Positions 10,670 to 20,578 of a stretch of 64,000 nt of DNA are shown piece after piece. The stretch spans positions 89,242,881 through 89,306,880 of the forward strand of contig CM043957.1 in assembly GCA_014529385.2 (NCBI GenBank), read 5' to 3'. Position numbers and translations under genes: made by a program. Position 1 is the first letter of the stretch, and every line of letters starts with the position of its first letter. The notes under the pieces were generated by a model, which saw only the letters and a list, made by a program, of their open reading frames with translations, was not told the DNA's origin and ran no database searches. The DNA comes from Adiantum capillus-veneris (taxonomy: Eukaryota; Streptophyta; Polypodiopsida; Polypodiales; Pteridaceae).

Positions 10670-11010
10670 CTCCAGAAAGGGCTTAGATATTGCCACAAAG
10701 TTTACTCTTGTGGTTTGTTAATACAACTTTAGGTATCTGGGGCAAGATGGGCTTAAGGTTACCTGGGTATCCATGTCTTCCTGTTTTGCAGCTGGGTATT
10801 ATTGTCTTCTCACTCTGTTTTGTAACTGGATATGCTCCTATTCTCCAAGAAGGGTTTAGATATTGCCACAGTTTTGTGGTTTGTTAATACATCTTTAGGT
10901 ATCTGGGGCAAGATGGGCTTAAGGTTACTTGGGTATCCATGTGTTTCTCGTTTGCAACTGGGTATTAATGCCTTGTCACTCTGTTTTGTACTTGGGTATA
11001 CTCTTAGATG
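10670..11010. repeat. 173-bp tandem duplication
   Basis: The unit starting CTCCAGAAAGGGCTTAGATA at 10670 recurs at 10843 (CTCCAAGAAGGGTTTAGATA). It continues with GTTTGTTAATACAWCTTTAG and TGGGGCAAGATGGGCTTAAG in both. The copies are roughly 85-90 percent identical by eye. Confidence 0.8.
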
Positions 11011-11023
11011 TGTCCAATTTCAT

Positions 11024-11093
11024 CTGCCACAAGGGCGCGCATTTGCACACTTCATCTGTTGATGGAAAGCCCTAATGCGAGCCCTTGTGGCAG
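11024..11093. repeat. Second hairpin, same stem sequence with one mismatch
   Basis: Arm CTGCCACAAGGGCGCGCATT at 11024-11043 pairs with 11074-11093 (one mismatch, a G:A change at 11080). The stem is the same as in the hairpin at 10456-10529, while the loop differs. Confidence 0.8.
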
Positions 11094-11327
11094 CATTGTT
11101 TAGGGACTTCAAAGCCCTTTACTAGGCACATACATAACTTTGGAAGCCTAGATATAACAAAGTATACATTTTTTAAATTTTAATGCCTGCCAAACCCTTT
11201 AGTAGTCATAGCAAAAATTATGGTGCTTCTCATACACAATGGAAGCCCAACATATAAGAAATTCAAAACCTTGCAAGAAAGAGAGTCATAGACAGCAAAA
11301 AGTAGTTTCATTAAAGAAATCAATGCT

Positions 11328-14300
11328 TTACATGATATCCGGCTTTTGCTTTAGGATCTTTCTAATCACAATTTTCTGGCGCTTGGCCTTTTGGGGTGGC
11401 TCCTTGTTAAGTAAAGTGGTTGTGATTTCTTGGGTATCATTAACCCCTACAACTTGGTTCATGCTGACATGGGCAATAAGGCGCTCGCGAAAGTTTACAC
11501 CGAAAGTGGATATTGCAAAATCTTTCTTTACAAGCACTACAAGGTTGGCCGTTTGGGCAAGTGTTGTTAAACACAACGCCTTGGAGAGTGAACAGAGAGC
11601 AAAAATGTTGTAGTGACCATTGGGAGAGTAGTCGGCATGGACAAACACCACGACACCAGTGGGAAGTGTGCCGAGGTAGTGAGCAAGTGCCGCTTGAGGT
11701 CCGAACGGCGTCCTCCTCCCCCCTGACAGTTGCGCCCAGGCGTCAACCTCCAGAACATCCTGTAGAACATAGGTTTTCTGAGATATGGCACAGAATTATG
11801 ATATAACATTAACAAAATCATTTGTAACAATCAAATGTAAGTGAGCATCTATACCTCTTGTCTACGATCCTCCTCATCGGCATCCGGGTGCAAGTAAAGA
11901 TCCACGCTTGACTTCCCCTTTGGATCAAGCGAAACAGGTGTTGCAGCAGGTGGTAGTGAATCCACTCTTGCGCGTTTAGCCAAACACATGGCTTGCACGG
12001 CCACAAACTCCTCCTCAGAGACCTTGGCCTGCTCGGCCGCTGCCACCTCGGCTTGTGCGATCGCCACTTTGTCCGCCAAAGTATTCCCCATGGGCAGTAG
12101 GAGATCATCGTCATGGGAGGTGGTGGTATCAAGCTCAAACTTTCCATGGGCATCGAGGATGGCGAAACACTCATCCATGCGAAGCTCAAAGGATTTCTCT
12201 AGATCGTGCATGAACACAAACTCCTCCCCACCCACCACAATGGAGGAGAAGCGGGTAATCTCTACCTCAGGGATGGCATCCCGAGTGGTGGTTCCTTCTG
12301 GCGGTCCCGAGGATGAACCGACTGATGGAGAGGCCTCCAAGAGGCCTTGAATCCCTACAGGGTAGGTCAAGGCAAGCGTCCTCTCCTCTACGGATGAGTT
12401 AATGGCCGCGGGCTTGGGGTCCTTCACATCAGTCAATACCCCGCCGATCTGCAAGTGAGGTAGCACTACGTCAGGGCCTGCTGGGCACTCGTGAAGGAGG
12501 AAGATCATTATGGCCTGAACAGAGAAAAAATTATTTCCGATCCTTCCCTTACGCATTGCTCGCACATCATCAGCTTTAAGCCGCACATATTGTCCGACGG
12601 GTTGTGCTATGGTGGCAAAGCGTGCAAGCCGCTGATGAAATGACATGTCCCCTTGGTAGATGTGGTGGAGAAGGCCTTCAGGGACCCATTGCCCTGGTCG
12701 GTTTGGTAACTCAACAATGAATCTCCCCATGCACGTGGAAATGTATGAAGTAATGTCCTCCTTATATAGACATATTCTATCTCGAAAAAAATAAAAAATA
12801 TGGATTTAAAAAATAAATTTACACCACCTTAAAACTCAAGTACAAAATCAAGTACAACACCTTAAAACTTTTCAAAATCTTTAATAAAATATCTAATATA
12901 TAAACAATTAAAGTTACAAGCCAATTCACTTAGACAAGATGATTTCGTCTGTAGCCCAATCTTTGTAAACAAGCATAGTGGCCTCCATCCGCCTTCCAAT
13001 CTATACAACCAAAAATGGGCAATCAAAATACAAAAACCCACAGAAAATAAGAAAAGGTAGCTAAGGAAGCACAAAGCAGACCTTGCGTTGTTCTAGTTTG
13101 AAACTTGCATTACCGACATCCTCGAATCCCATTATGACAAAGTGTTCCCGAAGATTGGCAAGAGTCCAATGCCGATTCACTGCAACCACCTCCACCTCGT
13201 TATTGGGCATGCGGACACGAATTCCAAAGGATTGAATCTCTTCGGCTGTCAGTTGCAAGGGTATCCATTTGCCACATTTGTGCATCCACCTCTCATAGCT
13301 AAACCGTGCATACAAGGTGCACCTTGCTTTCAAATACCGAAGGCAAAGCTGTGTGGGGGACACATTGCACTTATAACGGTCACCATCATGCAAACCGTCA
13401 ACATAGCCCCAATTGACACCTAGAATGGTGTCCATTGCATCTATGTCAACTTCTTTGCAAACAAACATTGTTGGTGTTTTTACAATCGGTAGAGAGCGGA
13501 ATGCATGCATAAACAAATGAATGGGACAATGCCAACTGAGACCCACTGATCTGGTTGCCTTACCAAACTTTAGGGACCCTTGGAAATCTTGTAGCACCTT
13601 GCGCTTGAAAGAAAGCAAAGCCCAATGGTCTGGAGTTGGCCATTCTGCACTCTGCAATGAGGGTGTCTCCACGGCTTCTAACCTACCATAGCTTTGGCTT
13701 GACTTTGGCACCAAGTACTTGTGGGAGTACATGAATATTCGCTGCTCGGTAAGTTTTTTCGATGAAACATTAGGAAACATAAGCTCCCCAATGTGAGCAT
13801 GCACAACCATGAACGTGCCTGAGAGGCACTCAAGCGGTTACTCCTCAACTAATCTGGATGAAAAAACATCTTTACAAATGTCCTTAGTTAAACATAATGA
13901 TCACATAAACGTAAACATGACATATGCATGGGATAGCTAAACCATGAAAACTTACAATGAGGTGCAAATTGAGTAGAATCTCTCTTGAGGGGGAGCTCAG
14001 CTGCACTGTAGACGTGTTGCACGATGGCTACCATTCCGGACTTTGTTTCTTTGAATGTCAATAGCCGGCCCTTCCAATGACGTTCCAATACGCCTCGACT
14101 GTTAGGAAATAAGACGTAGCTAAATAGATAATTGAGTAGATTACTTAATGGAGAGAGACAAATTTATATACACGAGATTATAGAGTAGAGAGAGAGAGAG
14201 AGTACACACGATATACGTGGTTCACCCAATGTGGGCTACGTCCACGGGAAAGCAGCCACTCAATGGCTTTAGTACTTCAAAACAAGAAGTAGTTTACAAA

Positions 14301-17300
14301 GGGATTATACCCTTAATGGAGCTCCCGCCTTGCTTCACTCTCACCACCTCACACTCACCTTGTTGCATCAACTTCACACTATGAAATGTGTGTAGAAATG
14401 GCCTCCTTTTATAGGCCAAAAGGGCTGCCCTCTCTTATGAGAGACAGCCATGTGTAGCCGCCCTTGTGCGAATAAGTCCAAATCGGACCCTCCAATCCGC
14501 CCATGTGTGGCCGTCCTTGAGAAGACAAGTCCGCTTTTGAATTCGGCCACCGGCCATTGAATTCGGCCACCGACCACCGGCCATTGACTTCCGACCACCG
14601 GCCACCGGCCATTGACTTCCGACCACCGGCCATCGGCCATTGACTACCGGCCAACCGATCGGTTGTTTTCCGACCACTTTCCGGCCGCCGTCCGGACATA
14701 ATATTCCAGCGAAAAAGAATATTCCGGCGGAAAAAAAAGTCTCGGGGACGGAGCCTTTAAAGTTGCCCCTGAATCTTCTCCGTGAAAATTTTGGTTTCCG
14801 GTGAGTGATTTTCCTTCACGCACGATGGCTTCTCCTCATAATGGGGGCCTTACAAATGTGCGCTTTTACCACATAAAATTACAAGGGTAAATCAGGCTCC
14901 ATACTTAACAATCTCCCACTTGGAGACTGATCTCCAAACCAAACCTGTGACTGCTTTCCATTCTGGCTTCTTATCCTTGAATGCCGATTGAAGATGAGCA
15001 AAAGCTCAACTTCTCCTTGTTGACCACCTTTGTAAACATGTCTGCAGGATTTTCACTTGTATGCACCTTTCCTAGCTTTAGTTGTCCCTCTTCCAAAAGA
15101 GTGCGTATGAAGTGATATCTCACCTCAATGTGCTTTGTCCTTGAATGAAAGGCTAAGTTCTTTGCAAGATGGATAGCGCTTTGGCTATCACTGTACAAGA
15201 CACAATTGTCTTGTTTGAATCCAAGCTCTTCTAAGAATCTGTGAAGCCACAGAATTTCTTTGCTTGCCTCCGTCATTGCTACATACTCTACTTCCATGGT
15301 AGAAAGTGAAACCACTTTCTGCAGCTTTGAAGCGCAGCTTACTGCTGTGCCTCCAACCGTGAAAACATAGCCAGTAGTGCTCCTTCGAGTATCTTTGTCA
15401 CCTGCCATATCTGCATCAGCATACCCTTCTAGAAAAATATCAATTCCTCCAAAATACAAAGCATTTTTTGTTGTCCCTTTTAGATACCTAAGTATCCACT
15501 TCACAGCTTGCCAATGCTCTTTACCTGGGTTGTCCATGAACCTACTCACAACTCCCACTGCATGTGCAATGTCTGGCCTTGTCCAGACCATAGCATACAT
15601 TAGAGAACCTACCGCTGCAGCATATGGAACTTTAGACATATAGGCTATCTCCTCTTGTGTCTTTGGACACATATCCTTCGTTAGTTTAAAATGACCAGCC
15701 AAAGGTGTAGAAACTGGTTTTGCATTTTGCATTGCAAACCTTTCTAGTACCTTCTTGATGTAATCTTCTTGAGATAGCTTTATTGTCTTCTTCGTCCTGT
15801 CCCTTGATATTTTCATACCAAGTATCCTCTTTGCAGCACCTAAATCTTTCATTGAAAAAGATTTGGACAACTCCTCTTTTAGGTCTTTGATGTCCTGCAT
15901 GTTAGCACTTGCAATCAACATGTCATCAACATACAACATTAGGATGATGAATTTCCCATCTCCAAAATTCTCCGTGTAGACGCAGTGATCCGAGTTGCAT
16001 CTTGTGAATCCATGATCCAACATCCATCGATCAAACTTCAAGTACCATTGTCTTGACGCTTGCTTTAAACCATACAAGCTCTTCTTTAATCTGCAAACCA
16101 TTTTCTCCTTACCTTTTACTTCATACCCCTTTGGTTGAAGCATGTAGATTTCCTCCTCTAAGTCACCGTGAGAGAATGCCGTATTTACATCCATTTGCTC
16201 GAGATTTAGATCATGAGCAGCCACAAGGCTTAAGACAAGCCTAATGGAGTTCATTTTTACAACAGGAGAAAATATTTCATTGAAGTCAATACCTTTCTTT
16301 TGAGAAAAACCTTTTACCACAAGCCTAGACTTGTACCTTTTCTTCCCACCTTCTTCTTCCTTTAGCTTGTACACCCATTTGTTTTGAAGTGCCCGCTTAC
16401 CTTCAGGCAACTCAACCAACTCCCATGTTTGGTTGCGATGTAGTGAGTCCATCTCCACTTGCATGCTCTTCGTCCATTCTTCTTTGGATTCATGTTGCAT
16501 AGCTTCTTCATATGATTCCGGCTCTCCAAAATCTGAGATCAAGAGATGGTTGAAGAAAGGAACAAACTTTTCTGGAGGTCTACTTGCTCTTGTAGATCTT
16601 TGGGGAATAGGTTGAGGCTCCTCATTTGGTTGACGTTGTTGCACATTGTCACTGTTTGCAGTCCTTGAGTCTTCACCGTCCTCAAGCTCCATGTACTCAT
16701 CACCTGTTTCTTTTGTTTGTTTTCTTTCCAAGTAATCTTTGTACATATTTTGTTCGTTAAAAATTACATCCATACTCCTTAAGATTTTACCATCTTCAGG
16801 ATTCCATAGGCGATACCCAAAGTCTCCTTCTCCATAGCCAATGAAGAAACACTTTTTGGACTTTGCATCTAACTTTGATCTTAGGCTTCTATCTATGTGC
16901 ATGAAAGCCTCACACCCAAACACTTTGAGAAATGCATAATTCACCGGTTTACCTGTCCATGCCTCTTCTGGAACTCCCCCATCCAATGCCGTTGAGGGTG
17001 ACCGATTGATTAAGTACACAGACGTACTTACAGCTTCCGCCCAAAGCTCAAGCGGTAGGCCTGCATGTAGCTGCATGCTTCGTGCTCGTTCCATGATTGT
17101 CCTGTTCATCCTTTCCGAAATTCCATTTTGTTGAGGTGTCCTTGGGGTTGTCCTTTGCCTCCGAATGCCATTGCTAGCACAAAAGCTTTCAAAAGCTTGG
17201 CTGCAATATTCACCTCCATTGTCCGATCTGAGGCATTTAACCTTGGTATACCTGTTTCATTCTCCACAAAGACTTTCCACCTTTGAAATATGGAAAATAC

Positions 17301-19865
17301 ATCGGATTTATTCTTCATGACATAAACCCATGTTTTTCTAGTCGCATCGTCTATGAATGTTACATAGTACAATGAGCCACCAAGTGATGGTGTACTTGCA
17401 GGATCCCAAACATCAGAATGAACCAACTCAAGTTTTTTATTTTTTCTTTCATTTCCTGATTTTTGAAATTTTACCCTCTTTTGTTTACCATAAACACAAT
17501 CTTCACAGAACTCTAAGTCCACTTCTTTCAAACCTGGTAGAAGCTTCTTTGTTTGAAGGATTTGCATTCCTTTGGCACTCATATGCCCAAGTCGGTAGTT
17601 CCACACCGCACTTTCAACTTCTGTAGTTGCTGCACAAGCTGAAGGTTGCGTGCTAACAGTACACAAGTAAAGTGTACCAACTTTTTCACCCTTGGCAACC
17701 ACCAAAGATCCCTTTGAGATCTTCCACCGTTTGTTTCCGAATGCAATGTTGTGACCTTCATCGTCCAATTGTCCTGTAGAGATCAATTTTTTGCGAAGAG
17801 AAGGAACATGCCTAACATCTTTAAGCTTCCATTCATTTCCGTTAGCAGTTTTGACAGAAACTGTACCTTTGCCGACAATCTCACAAGCTTCATCATCTCC
17901 CAAGTATACATACCCAAAATTACCTTTGGTGTAGTCTTGGAAATGTTGCTTGTGTGGTGTCGCATGGAATGAAGCCCCGGAATCTACTATCCAGAAATTA
18001 GACACATTGTCTAATGAGAGAATTAGAGCATCTTGCTCTACTTTACCTGCCACATTAGCCTCCGATGTTGGCTTGTTGTCTTGAGACTCTGTCTCCTTCT
18101 TCTTCTTGGACCAACAATCTTTCTTGACGTGGCCCTTCTTGCCGTAGTTCCAACATTCAAGAACTGACTTTGTGCGTGACTTGCTCTGCCTTGAGCGATC
18201 ACGACCCTTTTGGTTTTTGAACCTCTCCTTAAGCCTTCCTCTTGTTTCCACTGATAGTGCAACACTTGATGATTCTCATGTGCTTCTCCTTCGCATTTCC
18301 TCGCTTAGGAGAACACCCACAACATCATCAAACTTAAGAGTATTTGTGCCAGAGATAGAATTACTTACAGCCATCACAAGGCTGTCCCAACTATCCGGTA
18401 GAGATGATAGTATAAGGAGAGCTCGCACTTCATCATCGAAATTGATTTTCACTGATCGAAGTAAACTTATGTTTGTGTTAAAGTCATTTAGGTGTTCTGC
18501 AACTGAACCATTCTCTGCCATCTTTAGATTGAACAAGCGCTTCATAAGAAATAACTTATTGGATGCCGATGGTTTCTCGTAGAAGTCGTCAAGTGACTTC
18601 ATCAAGTCCTCCGTGGTCTTCATCTCCGAAACATTGAAGGCCACCGTTGACGCTAAGCTTAACCGGATTGTTCCCAGTGCCTTTCGATCAAGGACAATCC
18701 ATGCTTCATCTGCCATTGTTGCGGGCTTCTTCACAAGACCGCCTAGTGGCAAATAGAGGTCCTTCTGGTAGAGATAGTCTTCAATTTGCATCTTCCAATG
18801 TTGGTAGTTTTTGCCGTTGAACTTTTCAATCTTGAGCTTCCCTTCCTCCGCCATAACTCCCACTCAATTCAAGGAATCCTTTCCTTGAGATAATTTAGCT
18901 ACGAGCAAACCTTGCTCTGATACTAGTTGTTAGGAAATAAGACCTAGCTAAATAGATAATTGAGTAGATTACTTAATGGAGAGAGACAGATTTATATACA
19001 CGAGATTATAGAGTAGAGAGAGAGAGAGAGTACACACGATATACGTGGTTCACCCAATGTGGGCTACGTCCACGGGAAAGCAGCCACGCAATGGCTTTAG
19101 TACTTCAAAACAAGTAGTAGTTTACAAAGGGATTATACCCTTAATGGAGCTCCCGCCTTGCTTCACTCTTACCACCTCACACTCACCTTGTTGCATCAAC
19201 TTCACACTATGAAATGTGTGTAGAAATGGCCTCCTTTTATAGGCCAAAAGGGCTGCCCTCTCTTATGAGAGACAGCCATGTGTAGCCGCCCTTGTGCGAA
19301 TAAGTCCAAATCGGACCCTCCAATCCGCCCATGTGTGGCCGTCCTTGAGAAGACAAGTCCGCTTTTGAATTCGGCCACCGGCCATTGAATTCGGCCACCG
19401 GCCACCGGCCATTGACTTCCGACCACCGGCCATCGGCCATTGACTACCGGCCACCGGCCAACCGATCGGTTGTTTTCCGACCACTTTCCGGCCGCTGTCC
19501 AGACATAATATTCCGATGAAAAAAAAAGTCTCGGGGGCCTCCGCCCCCGAGGCCTTTAAAGTTGCCCCTGATTCTTCTCCGTGAAAATTTTGGTTTCCGG
19601 TGAGTGATTTTCCTTCACGCACGATGGCTTCTCCTCATAATGGGGGCCTTACAAATGTGCGCTTTTACCACATAAAATTACAAGGGTAAATCAGGCTCCA
19701 TACTTAACATCGACACCGTACGCGATGAGGTCTAGCACGTGACGGTTGCATGTAGATCCATGCACCCTTCTTGAACACTTGTGGGATCCATACCCCCTCT
19801 GAGTCTTTTGTGTTGTGCAACACAATCTCCTCTATCTCTGGTTTGGGCCGTCTATGCGTGGACAT
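11328..19865 (-). CDS. Four-exon orphan gene of the DNA transposon, split by copia
   Basis: Reading the minus strand, exon 1 runs from ATG 19865 to 19715 and resumes at 14099-13956. Exon 2 is 13818-13082, exon 3 12760-11855, exon 4 11777-11328. All introns have GT-AG ends, phases agree, and no stop occurs, giving about 795 codons. Exon 1 is cut by the copia element, and removing it with one TSD copy restores the frame exactly (RVRCR continues GVLERHWKG). Exon 1-2 contains WIPQVFKKGAWIY and HIGELMFPN; exon 3 has VELPNRPGQW and an Asp/Glu-rich, Ala-rich second half; exon 4 ends in basic KAKRQKIVIRKILKQK. No family is recognised. The layout of exons 1-2 is faintly reminiscent of a BAH domain, but I do not claim it. 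It converges on the H3-like gene. The open frame suggests selection until recently. Confidence 0.7.
14100..14910 (-). repeat. 3' LTR of copia A
   Basis: 811 bp, TG...CA. It contains a GA microsatellite near 14180-14201 and, at about 14543-14660, a tandem array of GGCCACCGGCCATTGA-type units which is longer here than in the other LTR. Apparent reading frames within it (rich in GRWPV/GGRWS) only reflect this array. Confidence 0.92.
14911..14936 (-). promoter_or_regulatory. Polypurine tract of copia A
   Basis: On the minus strand the sequence directly before the 3' LTR reads CTCCAAGTGGGAGAT, a short purine-rich primer site for plus-strand synthesis. Confidence 0.7.
14971..17109 (-). CDS. Copia A integrase end, reverse transcriptase and RNase H
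   Basis: An open 712-codon frame. From the N-terminus it holds the integrase end (MNRTIMERARSMQLHAGLPL, FLKVFGCEAFMHID), a variable linker with DGEDSRTAN, then reverse transcriptase (KARLVV-like KSRLVVKGF, MDVNTAFSHGDLEEEIYM, KSLYGLKQA, catalytic YVDDMLIA), and a C-terminal RNase H (GYADADMAGDKDTRRSTTGY, YSDSQSAIHLAKN, KHIEVRYHFI). The displayed start lies at the frameshift that separates it from the upstream gag-integrase frame at about 17110-17250; in an intact element it would be one polyprotein. Confidence 0.9.
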   Translation of the reverse strand: MNRTIMERARSMQLHAGLPLELWAEAVSTSVYLINRSPSTALDGGVPEEAWTGKPVNYAFLKVFGCEAFMHIDRSLRSKLDAKSKKCFFIGYGEGDFGYRLWNPEDGKILRSMDVIFNEQNMYKDYLERKQTKETGDEYMELEDGEDSRTANSDNVQQRQPNEEPQPIPQRSTRASRPPEKFVPFFNHLLISDFGEPESYEEAMQHESKEEWTKSMQVEMDSLHRNQTWELVELPEGKRALQNKWVYKLKEEEGGKKRYKSRLVVKGFSQKKGIDFNEIFSPVVKMNSIRLVLSLVAAHDLNLEQMDVNTAFSHGDLEEEIYMLQPKGYEVKGKEKMVCRLKKSLYGLKQASRQWYLKFDRWMLDHGFTRCNSDHCVYTENFGDGKFIILMLYVDDMLIASANMQDIKDLKEELSKSFSMKDLGAAKRILGMKISRDRTKKTIKLSQEDYIKKVLERFAMQNAKPVSTPLAGHFKLTKDMCPKTQEEIAYMSKVPYAAAVGSLMYAMVWTRPDIAHAVGVVSRFMDNPGKEHWQAVKWILRYLKGTTKNALYFGGIDIFLEGYADADMAGDKDTRRSTTGYVFTVGGTAVSCASKLQKVVSLSTMEVEYVAMTEASKEILWLHRFLEELGFKQDNCVLYSDSQSAIHLAKNLAFHSRTKHIEVRYHFIRTLLEEGQLKLGKVHTSENPADMFTKVVNKEKLSFCSSSIGIQG
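17106..18251 (-). pseudogene. Copia A zinc knuckle, protease and integrase part
   Basis: Frame with a basic N-terminus and a zinc knuckle that reads CWNYGKKGHVKKDC. The second cysteine of C-x2-C-x4-H-x4-C is replaced by Tyr. It is followed by the aspartic protease motif (FWIVDSGASFHA), GAG-pre-integrase (WNYRLGHMSAKGMQIL, CEDCVYGKQ) and integrase core (VHSDVWDP, YVTFIDDATRKTWVY). Near 17240 the expected SDNGGEY segment reads out of frame, and the frame runs on as nonsense to 17106, so a frameshift has broken the integrase. A further small frame break separates it from the gag frame at 18276. Confidence 0.85.
18276..18863 (-). CDS. Copia A gag
   Basis: A 195-codon frame starting MGVMAEEGKL, with the copia gag opening (KIEKFNGKNYQHWKMQIEDY), then MKSLDDFYEKPSASNKLFL and LLILSSLPDSWDSLVMA, typical of the UBN2-type gag domain. 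The start lies about 60 bp inside the 5' LTR/PBS boundary, as expected. It ends shortly before the zinc-knuckle frame. Confidence 0.9.
   Translation of the reverse strand: MGVMAEEGKLKIEKFNGKNYQHWKMQIEDYLYQKDLYLPLGGLVKKPATMADEAWIVLDRKALGTIRLSLASTVAFNVSEMKTTEDLMKSLDDFYEKPSASNKLFLMKRLFNLKMAENGSVAEHLNDFNTNISLLRSVKINFDDEVRALLILSSLPDSWDSLVMAVSNSISGTNTLKFDDVVGVLLSEEMRRRST
18912..18927 (-). promoter_or_regulatory. Primer-binding site of copia A
   Basis: On the minus strand, directly after the 5' LTR, the sequence reads AGTATCAGAGCAAGG. This is one base different from the TGGTATCAGAGC site complementary to initiator tRNA-Met. Confidence 0.8.
18928..19709 (-). repeat. 5' LTR of copia A
   Basis: 782 bp, TG...CA, very close to the LTR at 14100-14910. 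Main differences are a shorter GGCCACCGGCC array (19373-19475), a shorter AAAAG region and scattered single-base changes. Confidence 0.92.
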
Positions 19866-20553
19866 GCTTGGGAAGTTGGGCTTAGGAAGGGATTTGAAAG
19901 AGTTGAGTACTGTGGAGATCGAGAGAATGAGGAGCTGAGGGGAGGGTGAGGTGAGCTGCCTATGGTGGCTATGGTGGATTTGACAGTGGAGATAGAGAAA
20001 GAGAGGAGTGAGAGGTAGAGAGGATAGTGGAGCTGTGGGCTATGGAGTGTGGGACTGTAGAGGGTTGATGGAGGTGTGAGAGAAGGGGGAGCTATGGAGA
20101 GAGAGGAAGAGAGTGGTGGAAAGCTTTTGGCTATGGCTGCCTTGACTGTAGAGAGAGAATGGGAGGAGGGAGAGTGTGGGAGAGAAAAGTAATGAGGGAG
20201 AGAGAGAAAAGTGGATTTTGGGGGGAAAAATTGACTTTTTAAAGTTAGTTTATGTTTTGGGGCAGTTTTGGAGGCAAATGGGTCAACTTTGGAACTTTTA
20301 AAAAAAATTCAATTTTTTGGGTTTTTAAGCATGCGAATTTTTTTTGGGGGGGTCCCTCCCTCTTTTATGACACCTCTCTCCTCCTATTTACCCCCCCCCC
20401 CCACAGCCTACCTCCCACCTCTCTCTCTAAGAACCAAGCATTGAAGAGGGAGACAATTAGGCTGCACCCCTACCATTCCTCCCCCTGTAGGTGATATCCC
20501 AAGAGCCTTCTCATTGGTTCTCCGTTAAGCCTTCACTAATCAAAAAGGCCCAA
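19866..20553. promoter_or_regulatory. Right subterminal region and leader of the orphan gene
   Basis: No gene. On the minus strand it is the region upstream of the ATG at 19865. It is rich in GGGAGAGAG words, with a C-run at 20389-20402, mirroring the G-run and AAGTAGG words of the left leader (5581-6198). Read on the minus strand it contains a GGGTAAATAGGAGGAGAGAGG phrase, shortened here, that resembles GGGATAAAGTAGGAGAG in the second transposon copy. The two ends may therefore share a promoter-like subterminal inverted region. Confidence 0.4.
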
Positions 20554-20577
20554 GGAGAGTCCATATTTTTTCTAATG
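20554..20577 (-). repeat. Right terminal inverted repeat of the DNA transposon
   Basis: The reverse complement starts CATTAGAAAAAATATGG and matches 5557-5580 at 22 of 24 positions. The next bases (GCTGTCACAAC) resume the interrupted gypsy integrase. Confidence 0.85.
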
Positions 20578-20578
20578 G

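Larger units (their letters stand above)
14100..19709 (-). mobile_element. Young Ty1/copia retrotransposon (copia A)
   Basis: Bounded by TG...CA LTRs (14100-14910 and 18928-19709) with inner TGTTA/TAACA ends and flanked by a 5-bp duplication TCGAC (14095-14099 and 19710-19714). Coding order on the minus strand is gag, zinc knuckle, GAG-pre-integrase, integrase, reverse transcriptase, RNase H, as in copia elements. LTRs differ by roughly a dozen substitutions plus indels in a minisatellite, so the insertion is recent. It sits inside exon 1 of the orphan minus-strand gene of the DNA transposon. A related, more decayed fragment is at 56105-57095. Confidence 0.93.
5557..20577. mobile_element. 15-kb TIR DNA transposon with DDE-like, H3-like and orphan genes
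   Basis: The left end (5557-5580) and the reverse complement of the right end (20554-20577) match at 22 of 24 bases, starting CATTAG and sharing ATGGACTCTCC. The element interrupts a gypsy integrase zinc motif, and the host codons rejoin if at most 2 bp (GC) were duplicated, so the target-site duplication is very short or absent. After removing the nested copia element (14100-19709) its length is about 9.4 kb. Inside are a plus-strand DDE-like gene, a plus-strand histone H3-like gene and a convergent minus-strand gene. A second copy with the same left end starts at 32361. The superfamily is not assigned: the short or absent duplication and the CATTAG terminus do not match a family I can name with confidence. 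Confidence 0.8.

Noticed and set aside
14374-14699. Minus-strand frames rich in GRWPVVG/GGRWS
   Set aside because: They are translations of the GGCCACCGGCC minisatellite in the copia LTR and recur at 19202-19622.
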